This document shows, piece by piece, positions 7,102 to 13,507 of a stretch of DNA of 13,507 nt (its first letter is position 1; each line of letters starts with the position of its first letter). Origin of the DNA: Chlamydiia bacterium. Lineage in GTDB: Bacteria; Chlamydiota; Chlamydiia; Chlamydiales; SM23-39. The notes under the pieces are model-generated. The model was not told where the DNA came from. It searched no databases and saw only the letters and a program-made list of their open reading frames with translations. The stretch lies in assembly GCA_016194825.1 (NCBI GenBank), contig JACQAR010000017.1, positions 1-13,507 of the forward strand, given 5' to 3'. Both the position numbers and the translations under genes were made by a program.

Positions 7102-7251
7102 TTGGCCAGAAAGGAAGCCACCTGCGTGGCTTCCGTCTGGAATCGAAGTGAAAGGCGATGTTTTTTCGCTTCGAAAAAACCGTCTGAACCGGCTTTCGGG
7201 ACGGGACGAGCGTCTCGCTCGCCCGCCAGAAAGGATTCCAGTTCTGGCCAA
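7102..7251. repeat. 150-bp inverted-repeat-bounded segment with internal hairpins
   Basis: The segment begins TTGGCCAGAA (7102-7111) and ends with the reverse complement TTCTGGCCAA (7242-7251). A second inverted pair, CTGGAATC (7137-7144) and GATTCCAG (7234-7241), lies inside. Local hairpins include GGAAGCCAC-ctgc-GTGGCTTCC (7113-7134), TCGAAGTG/CGCTTCGA beginning at 7143, and CGAGCG-tct-CGCTCG near 7208-7222. There is also a GCCAGAAAGGA direct repeat (7105-7115, 7225-7235). No coding potential is seen. It is either a small palindromic element abutting the tRNA or the remnant of a longer integrated element. Confidence 0.55.
7234..7251 (+). repeat. tRNA-Phe 3'-end direct repeat, copy 2 (putative att site)
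   Basis: An exact 18-base copy of tRNA-Phe positions 7071-7088 with no tRNA body in front of it; only the T-arm and acceptor 3' half are present. It marks the far edge of a 163-bp interval behind the tRNA gene. Confidence 0.6.
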
Positions 7252-7279
7252 ATCTTTTACGTTCTTGCCGGCGTAAATG

Positions 7280-7388
7280 ATCCGGAGTATATCCGGAATT
7301 CTAGATTTCCTTAAATCACCCAAACGGGTGCCTCAAAAATTGTCTTGAAGCGCCAATTTGGAATGTCTATTCCGGATATATTCCGGAT
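7280..7388. repeat. 109-bp unit bounded by 20-bp imperfect inverted repeats
   Basis: Positions 7280-7299 and the reverse complement of 7369-7388 match at 19 of 20 bases. Each copy is itself a double TCCGGA motif around an AT-rich centre (TCCGGAgtatATCCGGA type). The interior holds a CACCC-aaac-GGGTG hairpin (7318-7331) and no ORF. It could be a miniature mobile element or paired repressor operators; I cannot tell which. Confidence 0.55.
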
Positions 7389-7472
7389 TTTACATTAGCA
7401 CTCCCTTTTAAACAGCTAATTCTCAAGAGAGAAGGTACTACCGTTCTCAGGACTATGTATACTGAGAGAGAT

Positions 7473-7600
7473 TCAAAAATCGGGAGATGCCAAGGAGGCG
7501 CCCCGATTTTGAGCCAGGCGAAGCCGGCGTCGAAGCAGCTCAACTTGAATAAGTTGAGCGATGCAGACGGGCTCAAAAGCGGTGGCTGTCCGACGCCGTC
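7473..7600. repeat. Cluster of overlapping, mutually exclusive stem-loops
   Basis: CAAAAATCGGG (7474-7484) pairs with CCCGATTTTG (7502-7511). TTTTGAGCC (7507-7515) can instead pair with GGCTCAAAA (7570-7578). Between these sits a perfect GCTCAACTT-gaat-AAGTTGAGC hairpin (7538-7559), and GGCGTCG (7526-7532) pairs with CGACGCC (7591-7597). The architecture resembles the element at 103-275 (outer arms plus a central AACTTG hairpin) but the sequence differs. It lies just downstream of the broken DUF1016 gene and contains no credible ORF. Confidence 0.5.
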
Positions 7601-7613
7601 CTGCTTTAACTAA

Positions 7614-8398
7614 TCAGGATATATTGTCTGGTGGGCTTGGAGACAATTCAGCTTCAATTTCTTCCACAGTCGGCAAGCTAGATTTCAAATCTTCTGGTAT
7701 GGCCTTGGTAAGCATGGTTTCATATTCCACGACCCCCATTGGTCGATCAATGCCCCTGAAGGCGTATTCAGCAATGACTTTGTCCCTGTCTTTGCAGAGC
7801 AAAATCCCAATTGTTGGGTTATCAGTCGGATGCTTGATCATATCATCAACAGCAGACAGATAGAAATTCAACTGACCCACATCTTCTGGCTTGAAAGCTT
7901 TTGCTTTTAGCTCAACAACGACAAAAGAGCGAAGCTTGACGTGGTAGAAAAGCAAATCGATGTAGAATGGCTGCCCGCTTACAGTCAGCAGATACTGCCG
8001 ACCCATAAATGCAAACCCCTGCCCCAATTCAATCAGAAATTTCTGAATATGGTTGACTAGCCCATCTTCCAAGTCTTTCTCCAAATGTTCCTTGTGGAGC
8101 GTGAGAAAATCAAAGACGTAAGGGTCTTTGAGAGTCTGCTGAGCTAAATCTGATTGTGGAGCTGGTAAGGTGGTCTTGAAATTGGTGATCGCTTTTCCTT
8201 CTCTACGATAAAGATCATTTTCAATCCAAATCGTGAGGATGCTTCGGCTCCAACCGTGTTCAATAATTTTCTTGGCATACCACAACCTCTCTTCAAAGCT
8301 TTTTAGCTTGTCTAACAGGACGAAATTGTGACCCCAAGGTATGTTAAAAAAGGGTACTAATGGATCATTATGCAATTGTCTAACAGCTGTTAGATAAT
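7614..8398 (-). pseudogene. yhcG: DUF1016/YhcG-type PDDEXK nuclease, C-terminal part, split by a group II intron
   Basis: About 260 residues carrying the C-terminal nuclease half of a DUF1016 (YhcG) protein: IPWGHN, ERLWYAKKIIEHGWSRS, GKAITNF, LPAPQSDLAQQ and KDPYVFDFL, then the PDDEXK core with FYIDLLFYH, the VVVELKA catalytic strand, GQLNFYLSAVDD and NPTIGILLCK. The frame stays open upstream of the first possible start (TTG at 8375) to the intron edge at 8398 (YLTAVRQL...), which is normal family sequence, so this is the interior of a longer gene. The N-terminal half is at 10326-10649. The reading frame of the visible half has no stops. Family members are putative nucleases linked to mobile elements and defence-like loci; the exact role is not settled to my knowledge. 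Confidence 0.85.
8379..8394. repeat. 16-bp perfect palindrome next to the intron 5' junction
   Basis: TCTAACAGCTGTTAGA is a perfect palindrome ending 4 bases (TAAT) before the intron starts at 8399. It is part of the DUF1016 coding sequence. Some group II introns, notably the IIC class, recognise a hairpin just upstream of the insertion point, so it may be part of the target. Confidence 0.6.
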
Positions 8399-8832
8399 GT
8401 GCGACCGGTATGTCGCTACACTAGGAGGTGAAAGTCCTCCACGGGCTCTGGTAAGGAGAACCGTTAGAGAAGGCAAGGGTGTCCACCGTGAGGTGGAATC
8501 TGAAGAAAGCCGTATACGAAATGCTGACCTGACGAACAGGGAGCGCATATGAGGCAGTGGTCCTTGGATAAGGATGCATTTGAATCCGAAGTCCAATACT
8601 TACTCAGAAGGACTCTATGTAGATGCGACAGGTTAGCAGGAAAGTGTAGCGAATTACCCGGTGAGAGCTGTATTCACGCCTGACAAGTACCCGACAAAAG
8701 AGGGGAACGACAGAGCTAGAGGTGTCTCGGAGAGACGACGTGAACGATACAGCAGTCAGCAGACGACGTAGTAGGCGTTTTTTTTAACGCTGAAGGTCCG
8801 AACATGAAAACGAAGGGAAGTCCCAAACTCCT

Positions 8833-10248
8833 ATGACAACAGATAATCGCAGAAAAGCAGAGAAGTCTAAAGCTCAAGCGGAAGAATCGGGGGAGAGCCT
8901 CGTACCACTTCTGAATAGCGCGATGGTTGACAAGGCAGAGAGGGAAACAACTTTCCTACCTAGCGGCCACGACACCTATATCACTACGATAGAAAGTGTA
9001 GTGGACGAATGTAATATGAAGGAGGCCATTGCGGCGGTTATACGCAACAAGGGCGTTCCCGGCATAGACGGTATTACCACCGAAGAAATCAAAAAGGTCA
9101 TGCAAGAGCAATGGCCTGAGATTAAACAGGACATTCTTGACGGAAAATATAGACCAAGCCCAGTAAGGCGAGTAGAAATACCGAAACCGGACGGGAATGG
9201 GGTTCGACAATTGGGAATCCCAACCGTTATGGATCGGATTATCCAACAGGCTATACATCAAGAACTGGTTCCTGTCTTCGATCCCACATTCTCACAATAC
9301 AGTTTTGGATTTAGACCGAATCGAAGTGCTCAACAAGCGGTGGTACAGGCTCACACGTACATCCAGGAAGGATGCGAGTGGGTGGTAGACATCGATCTAG
9401 AAAAGTTCTTCGATAAAGTCAACCATGACATGTTAATGGCGAGAGTGGCAAGACGGGTAAAAGACAAGAAGATCCTTCTACTGATCAGGAGATTCCTGCA
9501 ATCAGGAGTCATGGAGGATGGACTTGTTAAACCAACGGAAGAAGGCACCCCACAAGGAGGCCCACTCTCGCCGTTGTTATCCAATATTATGCTGGACGAT
9601 TTTGACAGAGAACTCGAGAAGAGAGGACTGCGGTTTGCTAGATATGCGGACGACTGCAACATCTACGTTAAGTCAGAGAAAGCAGGAAAACGCGTCATGG
9701 AAGCAACAGTTCGATACCTGACAGAGAAGCTCAAACTCAAAGTAAATCAGCAGAAGAGTGCAGTGGATAATCCATGGAAACGGAAGTTCCTGGGGTTTAC
9801 CTTTACGGAGGGAAAAGAACCAAACCGAATTGTGGTCCACGAAAGCCGAGTCAAACGCATAAAAGACAAAATAAGAGGCATCACCAAGAGGATGAGAGGC
9901 AGTAAGCTGACGGAAAGCATCCGGAAGCAACTCATGCCAATTACCAGAGGGTGGGCCAACTATTTTGGCTTAGCGGGAGGACGAAGGGTTTTTGAAGATC
10001 TGGACATGTGGATTAGGCGCAAGATACGGGATATTCTCTGGAGACAGTGGAAGAAACCTCGGACTCGATATAAGCGGCTAGTAGCACTAGGACTCAAGCC
10101 ACATACGGCAAGAAAGGTTGCATGCAGTAGCAAAGGACCATGGAAAATGGCCAAAACCAATGGCATGCATAGAGCCGTATCGAACGGAGTCATCGAAGCG
10201 ATGGGATATACGCCTATGATGGACATAATACCAGCTAGGTCACAGTGA
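8833..10248 (+). CDS. ltrA: Group II intron-encoded reverse transcriptase/maturase
   Basis: A 471-residue multifunctional protein that helps fold and splice its intron RNA and reverse-transcribes it during retrohoming. The RT motifs are in order: GVPGIDGIT (residues 74-82), RRVEIPKPDG with RQLGIPTVMDRIIQQA (112-140), FRPNRSAQQAV (160-170), VVDIDLEKFFD (184-194), GTPQGGPLSPLLSNI (238-252), the catalytic RYADDCNIYV (270-279) and KRKFLGF (316-322). The maturase/X domain follows, with the typical RGWANYF (372-378) and RRKIR segment (395-399). No HNH endonuclease motif is visible after the maturase region, so it probably belongs to an En-minus class that uses other primers for reverse transcription. 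The protein looks intact, with YADD and all motifs present. The ATG at 8833 has only a weak upstream GAAGGGAAG. The symbol ltrA is used generically. Confidence 0.95.
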   Translation: MTTDNRRKAEKSKAQAEESGESLVPLLNSAMVDKAERETTFLPSGHDTYITTIESVVDECNMKEAIAAVIRNKGVPGIDGITTEEIKKVMQEQWPEIKQDILDGKYRPSPVRRVEIPKPDGNGVRQLGIPTVMDRIIQQAIHQELVPVFDPTFSQYSFGFRPNRSAQQAVVQAHTYIQEGCEWVVDIDLEKFFDKVNHDMLMARVARRVKDKKILLLIRRFLQSGVMEDGLVKPTEEGTPQGGPLSPLLSNIMLDDFDRELEKRGLRFARYADDCNIYVKSEKAGKRVMEATVRYLTEKLKLKVNQQKSAVDNPWKRKFLGFTFTEGKEPNRIVVHESRVKRIKDKIRGITKRMRGSKLTESIRKQLMPITRGWANYFGLAGGRRVFEDLDMWIRRKIRDILWRQWKKPRTRYKRLVALGLKPHTARKVACSSKGPWKMAKTNGMHRAVSNGVIEAMGYTPMMDIIPARSQ

Positions 10249-10254
10249 TCATGA

Positions 10255-10320
10255 ACCGCCGTATACGGTCCCGTACGTACGGTGGTGTGAGAGGACGGGA
10301 GCGGAAACGCTCCCTCCTAC
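10255..10320 (+). ncRNA. Group II intron domains V and VI (catalytic core)
   Basis: Domain V: ACCGCCGTA (10255-10263) pairs with TACGGTGGT (10278-10286), including one G-U. A two-base CG bulge (10276-10277) separates it from the upper TACG-gtcc-CGTA stem-loop (10264-10275). This is the standard 34-nt-type domain V with a tetraloop and a two-base bulge. Domain VI: GGGAGCG-gaaa-CGCTCCC (about 10299-10315), extended by GAGGA/TCCT, leaves the A at 10319 as the likely bulged branch-point adenosine, about 6 bases from the 3' end. Confidence 0.75.
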
Positions 10321-10325
10321 TCGAT

Positions 10326-10649
10326 TTCATATGCCAGATAAAAGCATTTCATATAGAAGATGTTAGATCGTGAAAAACCGCCTTCTCCAGGGAAAGACTG
10401 CTGCAGATCTAAACCAATATTATCAACTACCTTTGAACCCCATTTCTCCTGCCGGTGTTTTTCAACAATTGTCTTACCAAGATCCCAGTACAGGCGGATC
10501 AGCCCCTCATTGACAGCTAAAGCCGCCTTAAGTTGCGCATTTCTAATTTTTTCTTTAAGTTCATTTAGAAGTTCGTTATAGCCAGCAGGGATTATTGCGT
10601 TAGCATCTGCCTTGACTAAAGACTTTGTTGATCTTTTTTTTTGAATCAA
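10326..10649 (-). pseudogene. yhcG: DUF1016/YhcG-type protein, N-terminal part, cut by the group II intron
   Basis: About 108 residues with the DUF1016 N-terminal signature: YNELLNELKEKIRNAQ, NEGLIRLYWDLGKTIVE, WGSKVVDNIG, LQQSFPGEGGFSRSNIFYMK and CFYLAYE, ending at the intron edge; two intron-encoded residues then precede a stop at 10319-10317. The frame opens with TTG (10649), immediately preceded by an in-frame TAA. No ATG or good ribosome binding site is visible, so the true 5' end may have been lost or the TTG is used. Joined to the part at 7614-8398 it would give about 369 residues, a normal family length. The neighbouring transporter starts at 10665 in the opposite direction. Confidence 0.8.
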
Positions 10650-10664
10650 TTACATCCAAGGCAT

Positions 10665-11882
10665 ATGAGCGAGTTTGATGCTGGTGGTATAGAAAATTTC
10701 CATGCACCCTTTCAAGGAAAATCTCAACCTTGCAAGGAAGCCCCGATCATTTTATTTATACTGGCAATATGCTCTTTTGGTATCGGCACAACCGAATTCG
10801 TGATCGCAGGTTTACTCAAGGTGTTGGCAACAGATTTAAATGTATCGATTCCTGCGGCAGGTTGGGTGATGACTACCTATGCATTAAGTGTAACGGTAGG
10901 AGCGCCGCTTATCACCGTATTTACAATCCACATTCGACGTAAATATGTATTAATATGCTTGCTCGTTCTATTTGTTCTTGGAAATGTGATTTCTGCTCTT
11001 GCAGAGACGTTCACTCTTCTGATCATAGGGAGGATACTAGCTGCACTTTGTCACGGCGCTTTTTTTGGCATCAGCGCTGTTATAGCATCACATATTGTTG
11101 AACCAAGCAAACGATCTATGGCAGTAGCTCTTATGTTTTCTGGGTTAACCTTAGCTAATGTGTTAGGAGTGCCTCTTGGAACGTTAATGGGGGAGAGTTT
11201 GGGATGGCACGCCCCTTTTTACGCCATAAGTGCAGTTGGCATTTTAGGTCTTATTGGGATCATACTTTTTATTCCTCATCGGCTAACTTTACCACCGACT
11301 CATCTGTCCAAAGAAATTAGTGCTCTTATGCGTCCTGATATCGGTCTTGCCTTATTAGTAACAGCTCTTGGATTTGGGGGGTTATTCGCTTCTTTTAGCT
11401 ATATTGCTCCGCTGTTGATTAATGTGACTTATTTCACCCAATCAGAGGTAGCCTACCTCCTTGTTCTATTTGGATTGGGGCTAATGATCGGCAATTTTTT
11501 GGGAGGGAAAGCAGCTGATAAATCATTAAAAGCAACTCTTTATACCACTCTTTTTCTTCTAGCTCTCACACTCCTTATTCTTGTTTGGACAGCGCATGCA
11601 AAATGGCCTGCTGCAATCACCTTATTCTTTCTAGGAATTATTGGGTTCGGAACAGTTCCGTCTCTACAAATGCAAGTCGTGCGCCGTGCTAAAACTGCTC
11701 CTACACTTTCTTCTTCTACCAATATCGCTGCATTCAATCTTGGAATTTCTCTTAGTGTTTTTCTCGGAGGTCTTGGAATTTACTTTGGGTTAGGCTACAC
11801 ATCACCCAGTTGGATCGGTGCTATATTGACATTTAGTGCTCTCCTTATCGCTATATTTCTCAACAACAAATACGAAGAGTAA
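10665..11882 (+). CDS. Major facilitator superfamily efflux transporter (AraJ/YdhP-like, DHA1)
   Basis: A 405-residue inner-membrane protein with 12 predicted hydrophobic segments in two halves, separated by a hydrophilic loop around residues 213-225. It is an H+-coupled exporter by family. Signature stretches of the AraJ/YdhP branch are present: FGIGTTEFVIAGLL in TM1, MTTYALSVTVGAPL in TM2, GRILAALCHGAFFG in TM4, and MFSGLTLANVLGVPLGT in TM5, followed by GWHAPF. The substrate is unknown; relatives export sugars or drugs. I prefer ATG 10665, with AAGG 3 bases upstream, over TTG 10641, which would overlap the DUF1016 start on the other strand. No in-frame Met follows until well into the first membrane segments. 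It is visibly more AT-rich than the ribosomal operon. No clear terminator follows. Confidence 0.88.
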   Translation: MSEFDAGGIENFHAPFQGKSQPCKEAPIILFILAICSFGIGTTEFVIAGLLKVLATDLNVSIPAAGWVMTTYALSVTVGAPLITVFTIHIRRKYVLICLLVLFVLGNVISALAETFTLLIIGRILAALCHGAFFGISAVIASHIVEPSKRSMAVALMFSGLTLANVLGVPLGTLMGESLGWHAPFYAISAVGILGLIGIILFIPHRLTLPPTHLSKEISALMRPDIGLALLVTALGFGGLFASFSYIAPLLINVTYFTQSEVAYLLVLFGLGLMIGNFLGGKAADKSLKATLYTTLFLLALTLLILVWTAHAKWPAAITLFFLGIIGFGTVPSLQMQVVRRAKTAPTLSSSTNIAAFNLGISLSVFLGGLGIYFGLGYTSPSWIGAILTFSALLIAIFLNNKYEE

Positions 11883-12095
11883 AGTCGCTATAATTTCTGG
11901 TTGGATAATTGCCGTAGAATATATTTTACAGGCATTTTATCTTAAAAATCGACTGAAACCTTTTGCTGAGATAGGTTCAATATGCACGAATGTTGGCAAA
12001 AAGATTCCTATGTCTGGATAGCGACCCTGATTTTCATAGACAGGATTCAAATTTTTCTATACGATTTTGACGCCAAAGACATTTAGGAGAAAGTT
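11883..12095. other. Intergenic region between the MFS and GH3 genes
   Basis: A 213-bp AT-rich stretch with no convincing gene. A small frame overlapping the transporter end (to 12021) has no ribosome binding site or recognisable product. The downstream part supplies the TTTAGGAG Shine-Dalgarno sequence (about 12084-12091) for the gene at 12096. I see no strong promoter or terminator. Confidence 0.5.
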
Positions 12096-13400
12096 ATGAG
12101 ATGGAACATTTTCTTTTCTTTATCCGTATGGATGAGTTGTTGTTTTGGGTCAGAACTTTTGGAAAAAATGTCGTTAGAGGAGAAAGTAGGACAAGTTTTA
12201 ATGGTCCATTTTCATGGAGAAGCGGTCAATGATGATGCAAAAACTCTGATCCAGAACGTAAAGGTTGGTGGAGTTATTTATTACAATTGGTCCAATGGGT
12301 TGCGTTCTCCCAAACAGGTATTTACCTTGAGTTCGGGTCTTCAAAAGTTGGCAAAAGAGAATCGTTTCTCCATCCCTCTTCTTATTGCTGCAGATCAAGA
12401 AGGAGGGGTGGTCGCCCGTTTGCAGTCTGGGTTTACTCATTTTCCAGGAAACAGGGCGCTCGGAGAAGCTGGAGACCTCCAACTTGCGAAAACAGCAGCT
12501 TTTTTCATGGGAGAAGAATTACAAGCTGTTGGAATCAACATGAATCTGGCTCCTGTGGTCGATGTGAATAGCAACCCGAGAAATCCTGTGATTGGGGTCC
12601 GCTCTTTTGGAGATAGTCCAGACATGGTCACTGCATTTGGAAAACAATTTCTAGAGGGTTTTAAGCAAGCCCAGATCATTGCCACTTTAAAACACTTTCC
12701 TGGTTATGGTGATGTGGCTGTAGACCCTCATGAAGATTTGCCTGTAATCCGTAAATCCAAGGAAGCGCTGGAATCGGTAGAGCTTCTTCCCTTTGCGAAG
12801 CTTTCTTCTTCTGCTGATGCAATCATGACTGCTCATATTCTCGTGCCTGCTTTAGATTCAGAGAATTGTTCTACTCTCTCCGAAAAAACCCTAACTTACC
12901 TCAGAGAAACAATCGGGTTTCAAGGAGTGATTGTTGCAGACTCTTTAGTGATGGATGGAGTTCTGAACAAGTGTCATTCTGTCGATGAGGCTTCCATCAT
13001 GGCTTTAAATGCAGGATGCGATCTCCTCTGTTTAGGCGGCAAACTATTGGTTGGCGAGCATGCGGGCTTTGAATTGACTACTGCTGATGTGCAAAGAATT
13101 CATGGTGCGCTTGTTGAAGCAGTTAAGAATGGTCGTATTCCTGAGGAAAAATTAAATAAAGCCGTGACGCGAATCCTAAAATTGAAAGATCGGTATTTAA
13201 GTTCTCAAGTAAAGCTTCAATCTACAAATTATGGCGATAGAATTGATACTCCAGAGCACCGTGCTCTTGCTCAAAGAATTGCTTCTCTTGCTTTAGAGAG
13301 TGTCGAAAAGCACTCTACTAAAGTTGCTCGTTTGAGCGACAAGAAGATTTTTGTAGTAGCTCCAGGTGAGGTGGACCCAATGGGCTGGACAACTTTTTAG
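12096..13400 (+). CDS. Exported GH3 beta-N-acetylhexosaminidase (NagZ-like), apparently truncated by a frameshift
   Basis: A 434-residue glycoside hydrolase family 3 protein. Relatives release N-acetylglucosamine from muropeptides or other beta-linked GlcNAc sugars. AGGAG lies 7 bases before the ATG. Residues 1-19 (MRWNIFF..CCFGS) form a signal peptide, so it acts outside the cytoplasm, unlike E. coli NagZ. Landmarks: EKVGQVLMVHF (29-39), ADQEGGVVARL (99-109), the GINMNLAPVVDVNSNPRNPVIGVRSFG stretch (146-172), the loop KHFPGYGD (199-206) with the acid/base-associated His212 (DPHEDLP), and the nucleophile Asp282 in VIVADSLVMDG. From about residue 385 a second domain begins (KKIFVVAP) but stops abruptly at 13400. 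One extra T in the run at 13394-13398 would keep the frame open to 13483, so the C-terminal domain seems lost. The catalytic domain is complete and may still be active. Confidence 0.88.
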   Translation: MRWNIFFSLSVWMSCCFGSELLEKMSLEEKVGQVLMVHFHGEAVNDDAKTLIQNVKVGGVIYYNWSNGLRSPKQVFTLSSGLQKLAKENRFSIPLLIAADQEGGVVARLQSGFTHFPGNRALGEAGDLQLAKTAAFFMGEELQAVGINMNLAPVVDVNSNPRNPVIGVRSFGDSPDMVTAFGKQFLEGFKQAQIIATLKHFPGYGDVAVDPHEDLPVIRKSKEALESVELLPFAKLSSSADAIMTAHILVPALDSENCSTLSEKTLTYLRETIGFQGVIVADSLVMDGVLNKCHSVDEASIMALNAGCDLLCLGGKLLVGEHAGFELTTADVQRIHGALVEAVKNGRIPEEKLNKAVTRILKLKDRYLSSQVKLQSTNYGDRIDTPEHRALAQRIASLALESVEKHSTKVARLSDKKIFVVAPGEVDPMGWTTF

Positions 13401-13483
13401 GTAAAAGTTGTTTGCTTCACGGTTCGTTTCTTCTTTCTTCTGAAGATGAACCGGCTGCTGGTCAGGCAGCCTATCACGATCAG
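13401..13483 (+). pseudogene. Probable frameshifted continuation of the GH3 gene
   Basis: Downstream of the TAG at 13398, a frame entered by adding one T to the T5 run reads LGKSCLLHGSFLLSSEDEPA and on to YHDQ before TAA at 13484. Its composition is protein-like and follows smoothly from the start of the second domain. The original frame after the TAG is also open to the window edge, so the assignment is tentative. Confidence 0.35.
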
Positions 13484-13507
13484 TAATCTCTTTGCAAGTG
13501 GTATGCT

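Larger units (their letters stand above)
8399..10325 (+). mobile_element. Group II intron (about 1.93 kb), apparently complete
   Basis: The 5' end reads GTGCGACCGG, matching the GUGYG consensus, followed by a domain I-like structured region (for example GGAGG-tgaaag-TCCTCC from 8424). The reverse transcriptase ORF (8833-10248) starts in the domain IV position. Domain V is recognisable at 10255-10286 and domain VI at about 10290-10320, and the intron ends in ...CTACTCGAT near 10325. It interrupts a minus-strand DUF1016 gene while being itself on the plus strand, so it cannot be spliced out of that gene's mRNA. The 3' boundary is uncertain by one base, as discussed in the findings. Confidence 0.9.

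Noticed and set aside
7100..7600. CRISPR array
   Set aside because: The repeats are inverted, of different sequence and irregularly spaced; there are no regularly spaced direct repeats and no cas genes.
8956..9261. Minus-strand open frame inside the reverse transcriptase
   Set aside because: It is antisense to conserved RT motifs; the other antisense frames in 9351-10226 are shadows for the same reason.
11836..12021. 61-codon frame overlapping the end of the transporter gene
   Set aside because: It starts inside the last membrane segment in another frame, lacks a ribosome binding site and resembles nothing I recognise.

Overview
The window most likely comes from a member of the Chlamydiota, probably an environmental (Chlamydia-related) lineage. 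The best evidence is the gene order: a compact minus-strand operon rpsL-rpsG-fusA-rpsJ with no tuf gene, divergent from a Tsp/Prc-type protease gene. As I recall, Chlamydia trachomatis keeps rpsJ, fusA, rpsG, rpsL and tsp together in the same order. A secreted-looking protein with a two-lobed hydrophobic segment, the shape of chlamydial inclusion-membrane proteins, lies next to this block. The genus cannot be fixed from sequence alone.

Layout. Positions 1-33 hold only the first 11 codons of a minus-strand gene with a good ribosome binding site. Positions 103-275 are a long palindromic, MITE-like element. A 224-residue protein with a hydrophobic hairpin follows (399-1073), closed by a clear rho-independent terminator. 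Convergent to it is the str-type operon (4574 down to 1201), driven by a recognisable sigma70-type promoter at 4615-4643. Its last gene, rpsJ, ends in an unusual tail of about 24 residues encoded by hairpin-forming repeat DNA. An AT-rich divergent promoter region (4681-4775) leads to the exported C-terminal processing protease gene (4893-6914), then a 32-bp palindrome and a tRNA-Phe gene with its own promoter (7015-7087).

Downstream of the tRNA the window looks like accessory DNA. The last 18 bases of the tRNA-Phe region are repeated 163 bp further on, as expected for an integration scar. Three clusters of inverted repeats fill 7100-7600. A DUF1016/YhcG-type nuclease gene on the minus strand is split by a complete-looking group II intron of about 1.93 kb, inserted in the opposite orientation and carrying its own reverse transcriptase/maturase, so the host gene is broken. 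Head to head with the remnant lies an MFS drug/sugar exporter gene. After a roughly 210-bp gap comes an exported GH3 N-acetylhexosaminidase gene (NagZ-like), which stops at a T-run where one extra T would keep the frame open, suggesting a frameshift.

The str operon supplies translation factors, Tsp handles envelope or secreted-protein proteolysis, and the GH3 enzyme would act on peptidoglycan-type sugars. I found no complete new defence or mobile system beyond the intron. The most notable signals are the rpsJ tail, the split DUF1016 gene, the tRNA 3'-end duplication and the palindromic elements.
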